From assembly GCA_030694465.1 (NCBI GenBank), contig JAUXYJ010000064.1:1-61629 (forward strand): 61,629 nucleotides of DNA. The letters are read 5' to 3'. Position numbers and translations under genes: made by a program. A model generated the notes under the pieces. It saw nothing but the letters and a program-made list of their open reading frames with translations, did not search any database and was not told where the DNA came from. This stretch comes from Deltaproteobacteria bacterium. Its GTDB lineage: Bacteria > Myxococcota_A > Polyangia > Polyangiales > Ga0077539. Positions 41,812 through 50,338 of this stretch are shown one piece after another (the first letter of the stretch is position 1; the number at the start of each line of letters is the position of its first letter).

Positions 41812-42342
41812 TCAGCCCCGAAAGGGCCCGCCGTCGGGCAACGATACCGGGCAATTGTTCTCATCGCGCATCAGGTGCGCGAGGTCTTCGGGCGAGGGCA
41901 CTCGCAGCCGCACATCGCCGCAGGTGGTGCACACGACCATCGAGAGCTTGACCTGTCCATGCCACGAATCGACGCGGACCTCTTCGCGAACCATAAAGCT
42001 CCCGCCTGAGCAAACGCTGCATCGCGTGATCCGGAGCTTGTTGGCGAGCTCTTTGGCGCGCACGGCGTTTTGCGCTTGGCGCTCTTCGACAATGCGCCGC
42101 GTTTGCTGGCTCTTTACAGCGGCCATCAATGTCTCGGCGCGGTCATAGAGCGCTTGCCCGTCGGCGCTCGACAAGACCGCGCTCCGGTCGTTGTCCCACA
42201 CCGCGTCCATCGCCGAGGTTAGGTCGTGTGCGAGCAGCTGCAGCGCGTCCACAGGCAGCGTCTGTTGCGTCTGCATCATTTGTTCGGCGGTCGTGACAGC
42301 CTCTAGCAGCGCGTCGCGTCGTCTCTTGCTGGATCCAAACAT
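41812..42342 (-). CDS. Uncharacterised protein with a C-terminal zinc-ribbon-like motif
   Basis: A 176-residue soluble protein. The first about 105 residues are helical with heptad-like spacing. The tail holds C-S-V-C and, 24 residues later, C-T-T-C, likely one zinc site (four Cys), in a beta-rich segment. No signal peptide. No family was recognised. It converges on the sorbosone-dehydrogenase-like gene. Confidence 0.6.
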   Translation of the reverse strand: MFGSSKRRRDALLEAVTTAEQMMQTQQTLPVDALQLLAHDLTSAMDAVWDNDRSAVLSSADGQALYDRAETLMAAVKSQQTRRIVEERQAQNAVRAKELANKLRITRCSVCSGGSFMVREEVRVDSWHGQVKLSMVVCTTCGDVRLRVPSPEDLAHLMRDENNCPVSLPDGGPFRG

Positions 42343-42558
42343 GGCCCCCGAAGGATCGCACAGTCGCAGCGGGCAGTGTCGCTAGCTCGACGCGTTGGGC
42401 TGCTGGTTTGCAGCGCGTGTGAGCTTGTCGTCCCTGGACGCGAGGGTGCTGCATAGGATGGATTCGGCGCGACAAATCCGCGACGAATCACTGCCCCCGG
42501 TGATGCCCCGTTAGCGTCGGTTGTGCTGCAAAATAACTCGCCCAGTGTCGGTCTGTGC
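42343..42558. other. Intergenic region without recognised elements
   Basis: The 216 bases upstream of the zinc-ribbon gene and downstream of the small membrane protein gene show no protein-like frame, tRNA shape or strong hairpin; a promoter for the zinc-ribbon gene is expected here. Confidence 0.3.
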
Positions 42559-42987
42559 TTAGTGGCTCGCCACCGCGAGCACGAGGAGGAATGCGTTGGC
42601 TCCGATGCCAATCCAGAGCCACAGGTTCTGCCAACCGTACAACTGGATCAGGCCGCCTACCGCTTGCACGGTGTGGCTGATGTCATCCCCCTGCGTGCTG
42701 GCTACCTTGGTAAACGCCCGGGCGCTGCGAAGGATCATCGACACCGTGATCGCGGTGAAGATCCCAAAGAGAATCGCCATGGGAAGTGTGATCACATAGA
42801 ACCGCACGCTGAAGATCATCCACAGCGCCACCAGGGTGGTGTGGGCCGCGGTCAACCACGCGCTGCGGGTCATCCGCCCCCCAATGTGTGCAAAGAGCTG
42901 CTCTTCGTCTTCGTTGAACTCGTAGTTGGTAAACGAGGTGTTTGCAGTGTTCTGAGCGGTGGGTCCGAGGTCTGCGGTGGTGGTCAT
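42559..42987 (-). CDS. Small membrane protein with three hydrophobic segments
   Basis: A 142-residue protein: an acidic N-terminus (F-N-E-D-E-E-Q-L-F-A-H-I-G-G-R), then helices at about 48-65, 68-90 and 118-139. No family recognised. The ATG at 42987 has GGAGCTC upstream on the coding strand. The open frame extends about 130 codons farther upstream, but that part is Arg-rich, overlaps the next small gene in a different frame, and is rejected. Confidence 0.55.
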   Translation of the reverse strand: MTTTADLGPTAQNTANTSFTNYEFNEDEEQLFAHIGGRMTRSAWLTAAHTTLVALWMIFSVRFYVITLPMAILFGIFTAITVSMILRSARAFTKVASTQGDDISHTVQAVGGLIQLYGWQNLWLWIGIGANAFLLVLAVASH

Positions 42988-43055
42988 GGTGAGCTCCGTT
43001 GTGGGCTGTTGAGTGAAGAGGTCTTTTGCGACGGTCTGTCCGTCGGCGGGGCTCA

Positions 43056-43334
43056 CTATCTCGAGACGTTCTCTGCGGTTGCGTGAGCGCGACGATTTTC
43101 TTGGCGAAGCAGAACCGTGTGCAAAATCACAGACAATGTGCTCGATACGGTGGAGCTCACGAGGCAGAGAGCGAGCGCCCAGGGGTGCGACCGCACGCCG
43201 AGCGCGACCAGCGTGTGGGTGACCACCAGCACCGCGAATGTCACCGCGCCGCGCCGCGAGAGCCCCGCAGGCAACATCGCGACGATTGGCAACGGATGAG
43301 AGAAATTGCTGCTTTGTTCGACGACGGACTTCAT
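43056..43334 (-). CDS. Short hydrophobic protein, putative
   Basis: A 92-residue protein with two hydrophobic segments (about 30-47 and 52-72) and a basic tail. No family recognised. Evidence is limited to the transmembrane-like composition and position 68 bases upstream of another small membrane gene on the same strand. Confidence 0.45.
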   Translation of the reverse strand: MKSVVEQSSNFSHPLPIVAMLPAGLSRRGAVTFAVLVVTHTLVALGVRSHPWALALCLVSSTVSSTLSVILHTVLLRQENRRAHATAENVSR

Positions 43335-43505
43335 GGCGAGGGCGCTCTCGTAGGGTGAGTCTGAGCCCCACGCTTCGCGTCGATCGTGACGTTGGCGTGT
43401 GGGCTCACGTGGGGAGCGCCGCCTATCGCGCCGTCAAGAGACCGAGTTGCGTCGTCGTGAGTGATCGACGATTCGATCTGCAAAATCACATGCGAAAGTG
43501 GGATG

Positions 43506-44387
43506 TCATCCCAACGCAGCGGGCGCGCGGTTGCGCTGGACGAGCCCCACCACCGCCAAGAGCGTGACGGCGTAGGGGAGCGCTTGCAGCAGCGCTGGAG
43601 CCACCAGGTGACGCCCCGCGAGCGACGCTTCAAGCGCAAAGATCGAGCCAATCGCGACCGCGGCGAGGGCCGTCTGTGCGGGCCTCCACGCGCCGATGAT
43701 CACCGCGGCGAGCGCTAAGAATCCACGGCCCGCGCTCATGTACGCGACAAACTCGTGCTGGGCGAGGGCGAGGTGTGCGCCGCCGAGACCCGCGAGTGCT
43801 CCACCGAGGACCAGCGCGATCCAGCGTGTCTTGGTGACCGAGATCCCGCGCGCCTCGAGCGCCTCGGGGTGCTCGCCCGCGGCGTGAATGCGCATGCCCA
43901 AGGGCGTGCGACTAAGCAGCAAAATCACTAGCAAAACCGCGAGGATGGCCAGCCACGTCACGGGCTGCGAGAGCGCATCCAGCAGCGCGACGCGGCCTAG
44001 CCCACCGCTGCGCGCCGAGCGCATGAGCAAGGGTGGCGAGTTGGACGCGCTGTCATAGATCACCTTGAGCGCGACGCGTGTCGCCGCCGCGGCGAAGAGA
44101 TTGATCGCGACCCCCGCCACGATCGCGTGCGCGCGAAAGGTCACTGTGGCCAACGCAAACAGCGCGCCCATCGCGGCGCCCATGAGCAGCGCGCCCACAC
44201 ACGCGACCCACACCGAGCCCGTCCCGACCGCACACACGGCGGCGAAGAAAGCTCCGCTGAGCAGGTAGCCCTCAAGCCCAATCGTGGCCACGCCGCTGCG
44301 CTCAGAGACCGTGCCTCCGAGGGTCGCGAGTAGCAAGGGTGTGCTGGCCGAGAGCACCTGAGCGAGAAAGACCAAGAGCGAGTCCAT
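43506..44387 (-). CDS. ABC transporter permease, nucleoside/BMP type (NupQ-like)
   Basis: A 293-residue inner-membrane permease with about eight to nine hydrophobic segments and the BPD_transp_2 family pattern: L-A-T-L-G-G-T-V-S-E-R-S-G-V-A-T-I-G-L-E-G near the N-terminus, and the cytoplasmic coupling loop around G-E-H-P-E-A-L-E-A-R-G-I-S-V. It is the second permease in an operon ATPase-permease-permease, with its ATG overlapping the previous stop (TAATG). With its partner it should import nucleosides or a related compound delivered by a BMP protein such as that at 29336. Confidence 0.85.
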   Translation of the reverse strand: MDSLLVFLAQVLSASTPLLLATLGGTVSERSGVATIGLEGYLLSGAFFAAVCAVGTGSVWVACVGALLMGAAMGALFALATVTFRAHAIVAGVAINLFAAAATRVALKVIYDSASNSPPLLMRSARSGGLGRVALLDALSQPVTWLAILAVLLVILLLSRTPLGMRIHAAGEHPEALEARGISVTKTRWIALVLGGALAGLGGAHLALAQHEFVAYMSAGRGFLALAAVIIGAWRPAQTALAAVAIGSIFALEASLAGRHLVAPALLQALPYAVTLLAVVGLVQRNRAPAALG

Positions 44388-45418
44388 TAGGCTTTTCTCC
44401 GGGCAAGATCACGGCCCACGACCGCACCCACGCTCACCAAGACCACTGACTGCACCAGCGCGAGCGTGTCCGAGGGGACCACCGCGTTGACCGAGAGCCC
44501 GCCCTGGGCGAGGGCTCCAAAGAAGAGCGCAGCTGCAACAATTCCCCACGGAGTCTGCGCGCCCAGCATCGCCACCGCGATGCCCGCGAAGCCCACGCCC
44601 GCCCCGAGGCCATCTTCGGCATAGCCCTTAAATCCCAGGACATAGTGCACGCCGCAGAGCCCCGCGAGCGCACCCGAGATCGCCATTGTGCGCGTCTGTG
44701 TGGCCGCGACCGAGATCCCCAGCGCGCGCGCCGCCGTAGGGCTCGCGCCCAGGGCCCGGATCCGCAGCCCGCCCGTAGTGCGCTGAAGGTACGCGTGGGC
44801 AACCCACGGAGCACAGAGCGCGAGGATCACCGCGAGAGACAGCGCGCTCCCGTGCAGCGAATTGAGCCACCGATCGAGTGTCGGCAGCCTCGCGCCCACC
44901 GAGACCTGCGCGGTGTGCACCTGCGCGCCCAAGCGCATCGGGCCTCCGTAGAGCCACGTCGTGAGCACCGCCGCGAGCCCATTGAGCATGAGCGTCGTGA
45001 GCACCTCGTGCGCGTTGCGCTTTGCCTTGAGCCACCCCGCGAGCCCGCCCAGCGCGGCCCCAGCCAGCGCACACGCACACCCCACGAGCAGGACGCCCAG
45101 CGGCCACGGCCAGCTCGCCGGGATCTTGGGCCCCAGCCACGCGGCGGCCAGCACCCCCATCGCCACTTGGCCTTCGGCGCCCACATTGAACAACCCCGCG
45201 CGCAGGGCAAACGCCACGCTCGCGCCCGTGAGCATCAACGGAGTCGCCTTGGCGAGCGTCTGGGCAGCCCCGTAAGGGCTCGCAAAGGCCCCCGCGAGCG
45301 CTAGGGCACCTACCCTCGTGGGCGCGGCTCCAGCGAGCCAAATCGCGACATTGAGCGCGGTGACGCTCACCGCCCCGGCCATCAGCCAGGGCATCCATCG
45401 CGCGCGCTCGTGGCTCAT
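44387..45418 (-). CDS. ABC transporter permease, nucleoside/BMP type (NupP-like)
   Basis: A 343-residue permease with about nine to ten hydrophobic segments. It has G-L-F-N-V-G-A-E-G-Q-V-A-M-G, a hallmark of the larger permease of BMP-type systems, and the coupling loop A-L-G-A-S-P-T-A-A-R-A-L-G-I-S-V. The ATG at 45418 overlaps the stop of the ATPase gene by four bases (ATGA), so all three genes are coupled. The frame extends 18 codons upstream inside the ATPase gene, but the chosen start matches the family. Confidence 0.85.
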   Translation of the reverse strand: MSHERARWMPWLMAGAVSVTALNVAIWLAGAAPTRVGALALAGAFASPYGAAQTLAKATPLMLTGASVAFALRAGLFNVGAEGQVAMGVLAAAWLGPKIPASWPWPLGVLLVGCACALAGAALGGLAGWLKAKRNAHEVLTTLMLNGLAAVLTTWLYGGPMRLGAQVHTAQVSVGARLPTLDRWLNSLHGSALSLAVILALCAPWVAHAYLQRTTGGLRIRALGASPTAARALGISVAATQTRTMAISGALAGLCGVHYVLGFKGYAEDGLGAGVGFAGIAVAMLGAQTPWGIVAAALFFGALAQGGLSVNAVVPSDTLALVQSVVLVSVGAVVGRDLARRKA

Positions 45419-46944
45419 GGCTGCACGCTCGCTTCGGCCACGTGAGAGCCGCCCGCAGCGCCCAACATCCATGGCCCCAATCGCTCATCGGTCGCTTGCT
45501 CGACAGGCATCTCGGTCACGATCGCGCCGCTGTGCATCACCACGACGCGATCGCAGAGGGCGCGCAGCTCGTCGAGCTCTGAAGACACCAGCAAGACGCC
45601 CACGCCCTTTGCGCGCGCATCGAGAATATGCTGGCGAATCGCCGCCGCCGCGCCGATGTCTACCCCGCGCGTAGGCTGCGCGATGAGCAACGCCGTGAGC
45701 GGCCGCTCAAGCTCTCGCGCCACCAAGATCTTCTGCGCGTTGCCCCCCGAGAGGGTCCCCACGAGCGCGTCGGGGAGCGCGGGTCGGACGTCGTAGCGCG
45801 CGATCACCTGCTCGGCGTGCGTCTGCATCGCAGATCGCGAGAGCTGTCGCTCACGGTGGGTTACCCCTGGGTCGCCCAGACAGAGGTTCTCGGAGATCGA
45901 AAGACTTGCAAAAAGACCAGTGATTTCACGGTCTTCGGGCACGAAGCCTAAGCCCGCACTCCGTCGCGCGTGGGGGGCTTGGTCTTCGATGGCTCTGGCA
46001 TCGAGGCTCACCCGGCCTCGCACCTTGGGACGCAACCCTGCGAGGGCCTCGAAGAGCACGCGCTGCCCATTGCCCTCGACCCCGGCGATCCCGACGATCT
46101 CTCCGCGCGCGACGCGAAGATCAATCGCGCAGAGCCCCTCGCCCTCGAGGCTCTTGACCTCAAGCGCTGCGGGCTTATCCGCGTGCTGTTCGCTCGCCGC
46201 AGTGCGCGTGAGCGTCTTGACGCTGCCGCCCACCACCGCGTGCGCGACGTCGTCTCGTGTCACCGTGTCCAGAGGGCCCGCGAGGACGACCTTGCCACGT
46301 CGAAGCACGGTGATGTCTTGCGCCAACGCAAAGACCTCGTCGAGCTTGTGTGAGATCAGCAAGACCGACGCTCCGGCGCGCGCGAGCTCTGCGATGATCT
46401 GCAAAAGACCCTGGATTTCTCCTGGAGAAAGCACCGCAGTGGGCTCGTCTAACAGCACGCACTTCGCTCCGGTGTCGAGCACACGCATGAGCTCAACGCG
46501 CTGTCGTTCGCCCACCGAGAGGCTCTGCACTTGTGCGTCCGGGTCGAGGGGCATCTTGTACTTCTTGCCCAGCGCGATCACCCGCGCGCGCGCTTGATCT
46601 CGGTCCACCCACAGGCCCCATGGACCACGACGAGGCTCGCGACCGAGCACCACGTTCTCGGCCACGGTCATCGTGTCCACGAGCGTAAAGTGCTGATGAA
46701 CCACGCCCACGCCAAGCGCCGTCGCCTGCTGCGCAGACCACGCGCTCTTCAGCACGTGGTCCACCGTGAGCGAGCCTCGGTCTTGCGTTACGAGCCCGCA
46801 GGCGATGCGTAAGAGGGTGCTTTTTCCCGCGCCGTTTTCACCGACGAGCGCGTGAATGCGTCCGGGTACAAGCGCCAACGAGACATCGTCCAAGACGGCG
46901 CGCTCGCCATAGCGCTTGTCAATGTGCGCAAGCGTCAAACTCAT
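45415..46944 (-). CDS. ABC transporter ATPase with two nucleotide-binding domains (NupO/YufO-like)
   Basis: A 509-residue tandem ATPase. Domain 1 has Walker A G-E-N-G-A-G-K-S-T, signature L-S-V-G-E-R-Q, Walker B C-V-L-L-D-E-P-T and H-loop I-S-H-K. Domain 2 has the relaxed P-loop G-V-E-G-N-G-Q-R, signature L-S-G-G-N-A-Q-K, and I-A-Q-P-T-R-G-V-D. The degenerate second site is normal for sugar and nucleoside importers of this class. It energises the two permeases encoded directly downstream. The ATG at 46944 starts at M-S-L-T-L-A-H-I-D, which fits the family; the upstream frame is rejected. It is divergent from the selenoprotein gene. Confidence 0.88.
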   Translation of the reverse strand: MSLTLAHIDKRYGERAVLDDVSLALVPGRIHALVGENGAGKSTLLRIACGLVTQDRGSLTVDHVLKSAWSAQQATALGVGVVHQHFTLVDTMTVAENVVLGREPRRGPWGLWVDRDQARARVIALGKKYKMPLDPDAQVQSLSVGERQRVELMRVLDTGAKCVLLDEPTAVLSPGEIQGLLQIIAELARAGASVLLISHKLDEVFALAQDITVLRRGKVVLAGPLDTVTRDDVAHAVVGGSVKTLTRTAASEQHADKPAALEVKSLEGEGLCAIDLRVARGEIVGIAGVEGNGQRVLFEALAGLRPKVRGRVSLDARAIEDQAPHARRSAGLGFVPEDREITGLFASLSISENLCLGDPGVTHRERQLSRSAMQTHAEQVIARYDVRPALPDALVGTLSGGNAQKILVARELERPLTALLIAQPTRGVDIGAAAAIRQHILDARAKGVGVLLVSSELDELRALCDRVVVMHSGAIVTEMPVEQATDERLGPWMLGAAGGSHVAEASVQP

Positions 46945-47070
46945 GAAGATCCGCGGAGGGTACACTGCTCCACGAGGCCCCATCGCGCCGACGTCATGAG
47001 CCCAGATTTTGATCTCCCTTCGACGGTGACTCGCGCAAGATGCAGCATTGGCGCTAGCATCCGCGACACA

Positions 47071-47883
47071 GTGAGAATTCTCCTCCAAGATGCTTCTTCA
47101 CGCTGGCTCCTCACGCTCTCGCTCTTGAGCAGCGCGTGTGCGCCCGCGCCGGTCGTCGAGATGGACGCTGCCGCCGAGGCCGCCACCGCACAAGACACCG
47201 GAACTTCACAGGACAGCGCAGCGCAATCCGACGTGGCAGACGCGAGCCTCGCGCTCGACGCGGTCACGGTGGACGACGTCAGCTCTGACCAACCCATTCC
47301 ACCCAGTGATTCGTCACGTGATTCGTCTGCGAGTGATGTCGTCGCGTCGATGTATCCCGCGGGCCCTTACGGCGCTGCGCAGGGCGACACGCTCGAGAAC
47401 CTCTCGCTCGTGGGCTACGTCAACCCAGAGGGCACCGCGCTCTCGACCACGCTGCCGTTTGCGCCCACGGACCTGCAGGCCCTCCGCGCGACAGGACGGA
47501 GGTACGCGTTGGTTCACACCAGCGCGTTTTACTGACCAGGCTGTCGCAACGCGGCCCGTGAAATGGCTGCGCAAACGTCTGCTGTCAACGCTGCTGGGGG
47601 GCTCTTGGTCGAGGTCCTCACCGAAGGTCTTCCGGGCGCGCCGACCCGCGCCAACCTCGACGCGTGGGTGGGCAACCACATGCTCCAGCTCACCACCGTG
47701 ATGGACGTCGCGCCCTCGCGTCGCGCGTTTATGGTCCTGGGCCGCCGCGAGATCTCGTACATCGTCGATCTCCGCACCATGCGGATCGTGCGTCGCGCGC
47801 TGGGAGACACAGGCGGCGCCGTAAATCCCCCGCCCATTCGCGCCGAAATCGAGCGCATGCTCACGCTCTTGCGCATGGGCTGA
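47071..47883 (+). CDS. Probable selenoprotein: thioredoxin/peroxiredoxin-fold lipoprotein with U-P-G-C motif
   Basis: A 270-residue protein if the TGA at 47533-47535 is read as selenocysteine (residue 155). A GTG start at 47071 gives a signal sequence ending L-S-S-A-C, then an Asp/Ala/Thr-rich linker. The redox domain reads Y-A-L-V-H-T-S-A-F-Y-[TGA]-P-G-C-R-N-A-A-R-E-M. Coding-like sequence continues in the same frame on both sides of the TGA for over 100 codons. In related thioredoxin-like proteins this slot is the first Cys of a C-x-x-C pair. The downstream part holds the rest of the fold (L-L-V-E-V-L, A-N-L-D-A-W-V, M-V-L-G-R-R-E, Y-I-V-D-L-R-T-M). An ATG at 46996 is an alternative start. 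If termination does occur, only a truncated lipoprotein is made. Confidence 0.75.
47536..47571 (+). promoter_or_regulatory. Candidate bacterial SECIS hairpin
   Basis: Downstream of the TGA, C-GCGGCC at 47550-47556 pairs with GGCTGC-G at 47565-47571 (7 bp, one G-U), closing an 8-base loop CGTGAAAT. The loop has G at its second position, and it begins 21 nt after the TGA. These values fit the usual bacterial SECIS description (loop G in the first two positions, roughly 16-37 nt from the UGA, short GC-rich stem). It lies within the coding sequence, as bacterial SECIS elements do, and would recruit SelB with Sec-tRNA. Confidence 0.65.
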
Positions 47884-47890
47884 GCGCTAT

Positions 47891-47907
47891 TGTGAACCTA
47901 GTTCACA
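47891..47907. other. Perfect inverted repeat between convergent genes
   Basis: TGTGAAC, spacer CTA, GTTCACA lies just after the selenoprotein stop and covers the stop of the convergent SRPBCC gene. It is likely a short terminator-type hairpin working in both directions, though the 3-nt loop is tight and no T-run follows. Confidence 0.3.
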
Positions 47908-49165
47908 GAGCCCACATGCCGTAGCGAATCGTGACGACCTTCCAGTAGGCGCTCAGGCCCGCGACGGCCCAGACGTCACGGTCCATCAAGATGTGGTGAA
48001 ACCACGCGGCGTGGGCCTCGTCGCTCACGCCTGTGTAGGTCACAAAGGTGCCGCCCTGCGGGTCAGCGGCAAAGTCCCAGCGCTCACGGTCGCGCGTAAA
48101 ATCTCCGTTGCGACCCTGGATGCGCACGGTGTTCGCGGAGGGGTCTAGGCGAGCCTCGATTTCGCCTCTGCCGGGCGAGAGTGGCGTGCCCAATGAGCTG
48201 CGAATTCGCACATAATCACTGCGCTGCTCGAGGATCTGGACGTTCTGCAGCCAGAGCCAGTATTGGCTCCAGTATTGGGCCTCCATCAAGCGCGCGCGCA
48301 CGGTCTCGACGTTGGACGCGACGTGACGTCCCACCGAGACCGAGCGCATGGATCCCTGCGCGTCGAGCTCGATCGAGACCACGTCGAGCCCCGAGCGAGT
48401 GTACGTAAGCCACTCGCCCGGCGTGGGCGGCTCAAGCCTCGCGACAGGCGCCGTCGCGGCCCTGGGCCGAACGGGCTGGCGTGACCCCGCGAGGATCTCT
48501 GCGCGGCGCTTGACTGCCAACGCAAGCACGGTCTCGACGGTGATGTTCGCGCTCGACGCCGAGTACGCGCTCGCGTTGGCAAATTGACGAATCGCCCAGG
48601 TGGCTTGCGACGGATCGCACCAGACCGTGAGGGCCGCGATGGTGCCTTGGGCGCCGTCGTCAAAGAACTCCCAGCGCGTGCCCGCGGGGCCAAAATCCGA
48701 ACGCGCGACGTTGACGTCGACCCGGCGCTCGTTGACCACGTTGACCCGCACATCCGCGCGGACGTCAAAGATCGCCGCGGTCACACGAAACCTAAACGCC
48801 TGCCGTCGCTCGGTGCTCCCCTGCAGCTCGACCTCTCCGAGCGCGGGGACAAACGCACGGTATTCTTCAGCCGAGCGCACGACACGGTGCACAACGGCCA
48901 TGGGCGCCGCGACCCGCACGTAGATCGTTGGGTGCGAGTTTGCGTGCTGGTCCACCGCGCGCGGAATAATCACAGGCCCACGCGCCAGCAGCGGGCGAAT
49001 GGCGTCGAGCTCAGCCCGCTCGATGGGCTCAATCGTGGGGTGCGCGCTCGGTGCGCCCTGCGCGTGCGCTGGCGAGGCAGCGCAGAGGGAGAGCGCTGCG
49101 CCAAGCATCCCGACAGCAAATTTGCTGTGTTTTGTGCTGTTCGATCGCTTGCTCACCGTGGTCAT
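47903..49165 (-). CDS. Exported protein with two SRPBCC (START-like) domains
   Basis: A 420-residue protein. The signal peptide ends near A-S-P-A-H-A-Q-G. Two helix-grip-type domains follow, at about 50-220 (A-A-P-M-A-V-V-H-R-V-V-R-S-A-E-E-Y, F-V-P-A-L-G-E-V-E-L) and about 250-415 (M-E-A-Q-Y-W-S-Q-Y, D-R-E-R-W-D-F). SRPBCC domains bind hydrophobic ligands; export of a tandem pair suggests lipid or sterol handling in the periplasm. Ligand unknown. The ATG at 49165 is preferred over upstream ones since the signal peptide starts there. Confidence 0.65.
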   Translation of the reverse strand: MTTVSKRSNSTKHSKFAVGMLGAALSLCAASPAHAQGAPSAHPTIEPIERAELDAIRPLLARGPVIIPRAVDQHANSHPTIYVRVAAPMAVVHRVVRSAEEYRAFVPALGEVELQGSTERRQAFRFRVTAAIFDVRADVRVNVVNERRVDVNVARSDFGPAGTRWEFFDDGAQGTIAALTVWCDPSQATWAIRQFANASAYSASSANITVETVLALAVKRRAEILAGSRQPVRPRAATAPVARLEPPTPGEWLTYTRSGLDVVSIELDAQGSMRSVSVGRHVASNVETVRARLMEAQYWSQYWLWLQNVQILEQRSDYVRIRSSLGTPLSPGRGEIEARLDPSANTVRIQGRNGDFTRDRERWDFAADPQGGTFVTYTGVSDEAHAAWFHHILMDRDVWAVAGLSAYWKVVTIRYGMWAL

Positions 49166-49270
49166 GGGGGCCTCCTGCGTTGGGACAAGCGCGCGTAGTT
49201 TGTTCACATCCATCACAGACGAGCGAGCGAGCCGAGTGATTCTGTCAGCCCGCGGATGGCTTCTCGCGCA

Positions 49271-50338
49271 CTAGGGCGCCGAAGTCGCGGTGAGCTCAAG
49301 AGCGCCGTGTCGGATTTCGCGATGGAGCCAGGTAGGCGAGAGCCCCGGAGCAAACGCCGCCGGCGTCGCCTCGCTCGAGGACAACATCTGCGGAAACTCT
49401 GGGCAATCTCGTGCCCGATCCACGAGCGCGTCTTCGAGGGCCATCGCCGTGTACTGCATCGCAGCGTGCTCGGGCGTGTTGGCGTTGAGCACATAGTCCA
49501 AACCAAACAAGCGCGAGGTCTTGGCAAGCCCCGCGATCTTGCTCGCGCGTGGCGCCCAGTTGTCGACGCACACGCCGTTTTCGCTGGATCCCCAGACGCC
49601 CGAGTCGGTCTTTACAAACAGCGTCTGGTTGCCGCTCGTGTGCCCTGGCGTGCGCAAGAGCATCACGCCGTCACCGAGCGCAAGGTCGTTCGCGGTGAAG
49701 AGAATATTGTCGCTCTTGAGCGCATGCTTTCCGTCCGAAATAAACCACGCGCGTTGCATCGGGTGGAGGTCATCCCAGTCGTCCCACTCTCGCCGAGGTG
49801 CCAGCAATTTTGCACGTGGATACTTCGCTTGATGGCTGCCATTGCCGGTCCCCAAGAGCCCGCGTAGGTCTTGCGTGTGAAAGTGATCAAACGCGAGGTA
49901 GTCAATGTCTTCGCAGCGAAGACCCAACGCCTTGAGCTGCACTTCGATGGGATCAAACGTGGTCGCAGCGAGCGACGCGAGCGGGCCCATGGTCTTGATC
50001 ATCGAGGCAAAGAACGGGGTCCGTCGCGACGCGTCGATGTCCGTGGGATTAAACAGCAAGAGCTTGCGAGCGCCGTCGCGGACAAACTGCACCAAGAGCG
50101 TCCGGTGGGTCATCGACACAAAGGGTGCCGGCGATCGCTCCCAGCCCCAAAACGCGAACCGCGAGGGATATGCCAGGGTCGTGCGCGGGAGCGTGCGAAC
50201 GCAGACGGCGCTCGGGCCCGCGGCAAAGCGCTCACGGAGCCCCATCGCGGCGCTTCGGACTGCGCGCAGTTGAGCGCCATGCCCAGCGGTCTGCCAGGGG
50301 AGGTCCAGGTCGGTCACGAGATCATAGTGCTCAGTCAT
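49271..50338 (-). CDS. Metallo-beta-lactamase-fold hydrolase
   Basis: A 355-residue cytoplasmic protein. The MBL metal site appears as H-F-H-T-Q-D (HxHxxD) around residue 150, followed by T-P-G-H-T-S-G-N and later a Gly/Asn/His-rich C-terminal region (L-N-A-N-T-P-E-H). The N-terminal third (about 1-120) is unassigned. The substrate is unknown; the fold covers hydrolases of lactones, thioesters and phosphoesters. It is divergent from the SRPBCC gene with a 73-base gap. Confidence 0.75.
   Translation of the reverse strand: MTEHYDLVTDLDLPWQTAGHGAQLRAVRSAAMGLRERFAAGPSAVCVRTLPRTTLAYPSRFAFWGWERSPAPFVSMTHRTLLVQFVRDGARKLLLFNPTDIDASRRTPFFASMIKTMGPLASLAATTFDPIEVQLKALGLRCEDIDYLAFDHFHTQDLRGLLGTGNGSHQAKYPRAKLLAPRREWDDWDDLHPMQRAWFISDGKHALKSDNILFTANDLALGDGVMLLRTPGHTSGNQTLFVKTDSGVWGSSENGVCVDNWAPRASKIAGLAKTSRLFGLDYVLNANTPEHAAMQYTAMALEDALVDRARDCPEFPQMLSSSEATPAAFAPGLSPTWLHREIRHGALELTATSAP

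Noticed and set aside
47536..47883. The C-terminal frame as a separate gene starting at ATG 47563
   Set aside because: It starts in the middle of a thioredoxin-fold motif, has no Shine-Dalgarno, and is in the same frame as the upstream lipoprotein part; one selenocysteine-containing gene explains both halves better.
47891..47907. CRP-like TGTGA...TCACA site
   Set aside because: The spacing is 7 rather than 6 bases and it lies between convergent gene ends, so a terminator-type hairpin is more likely than an operator.
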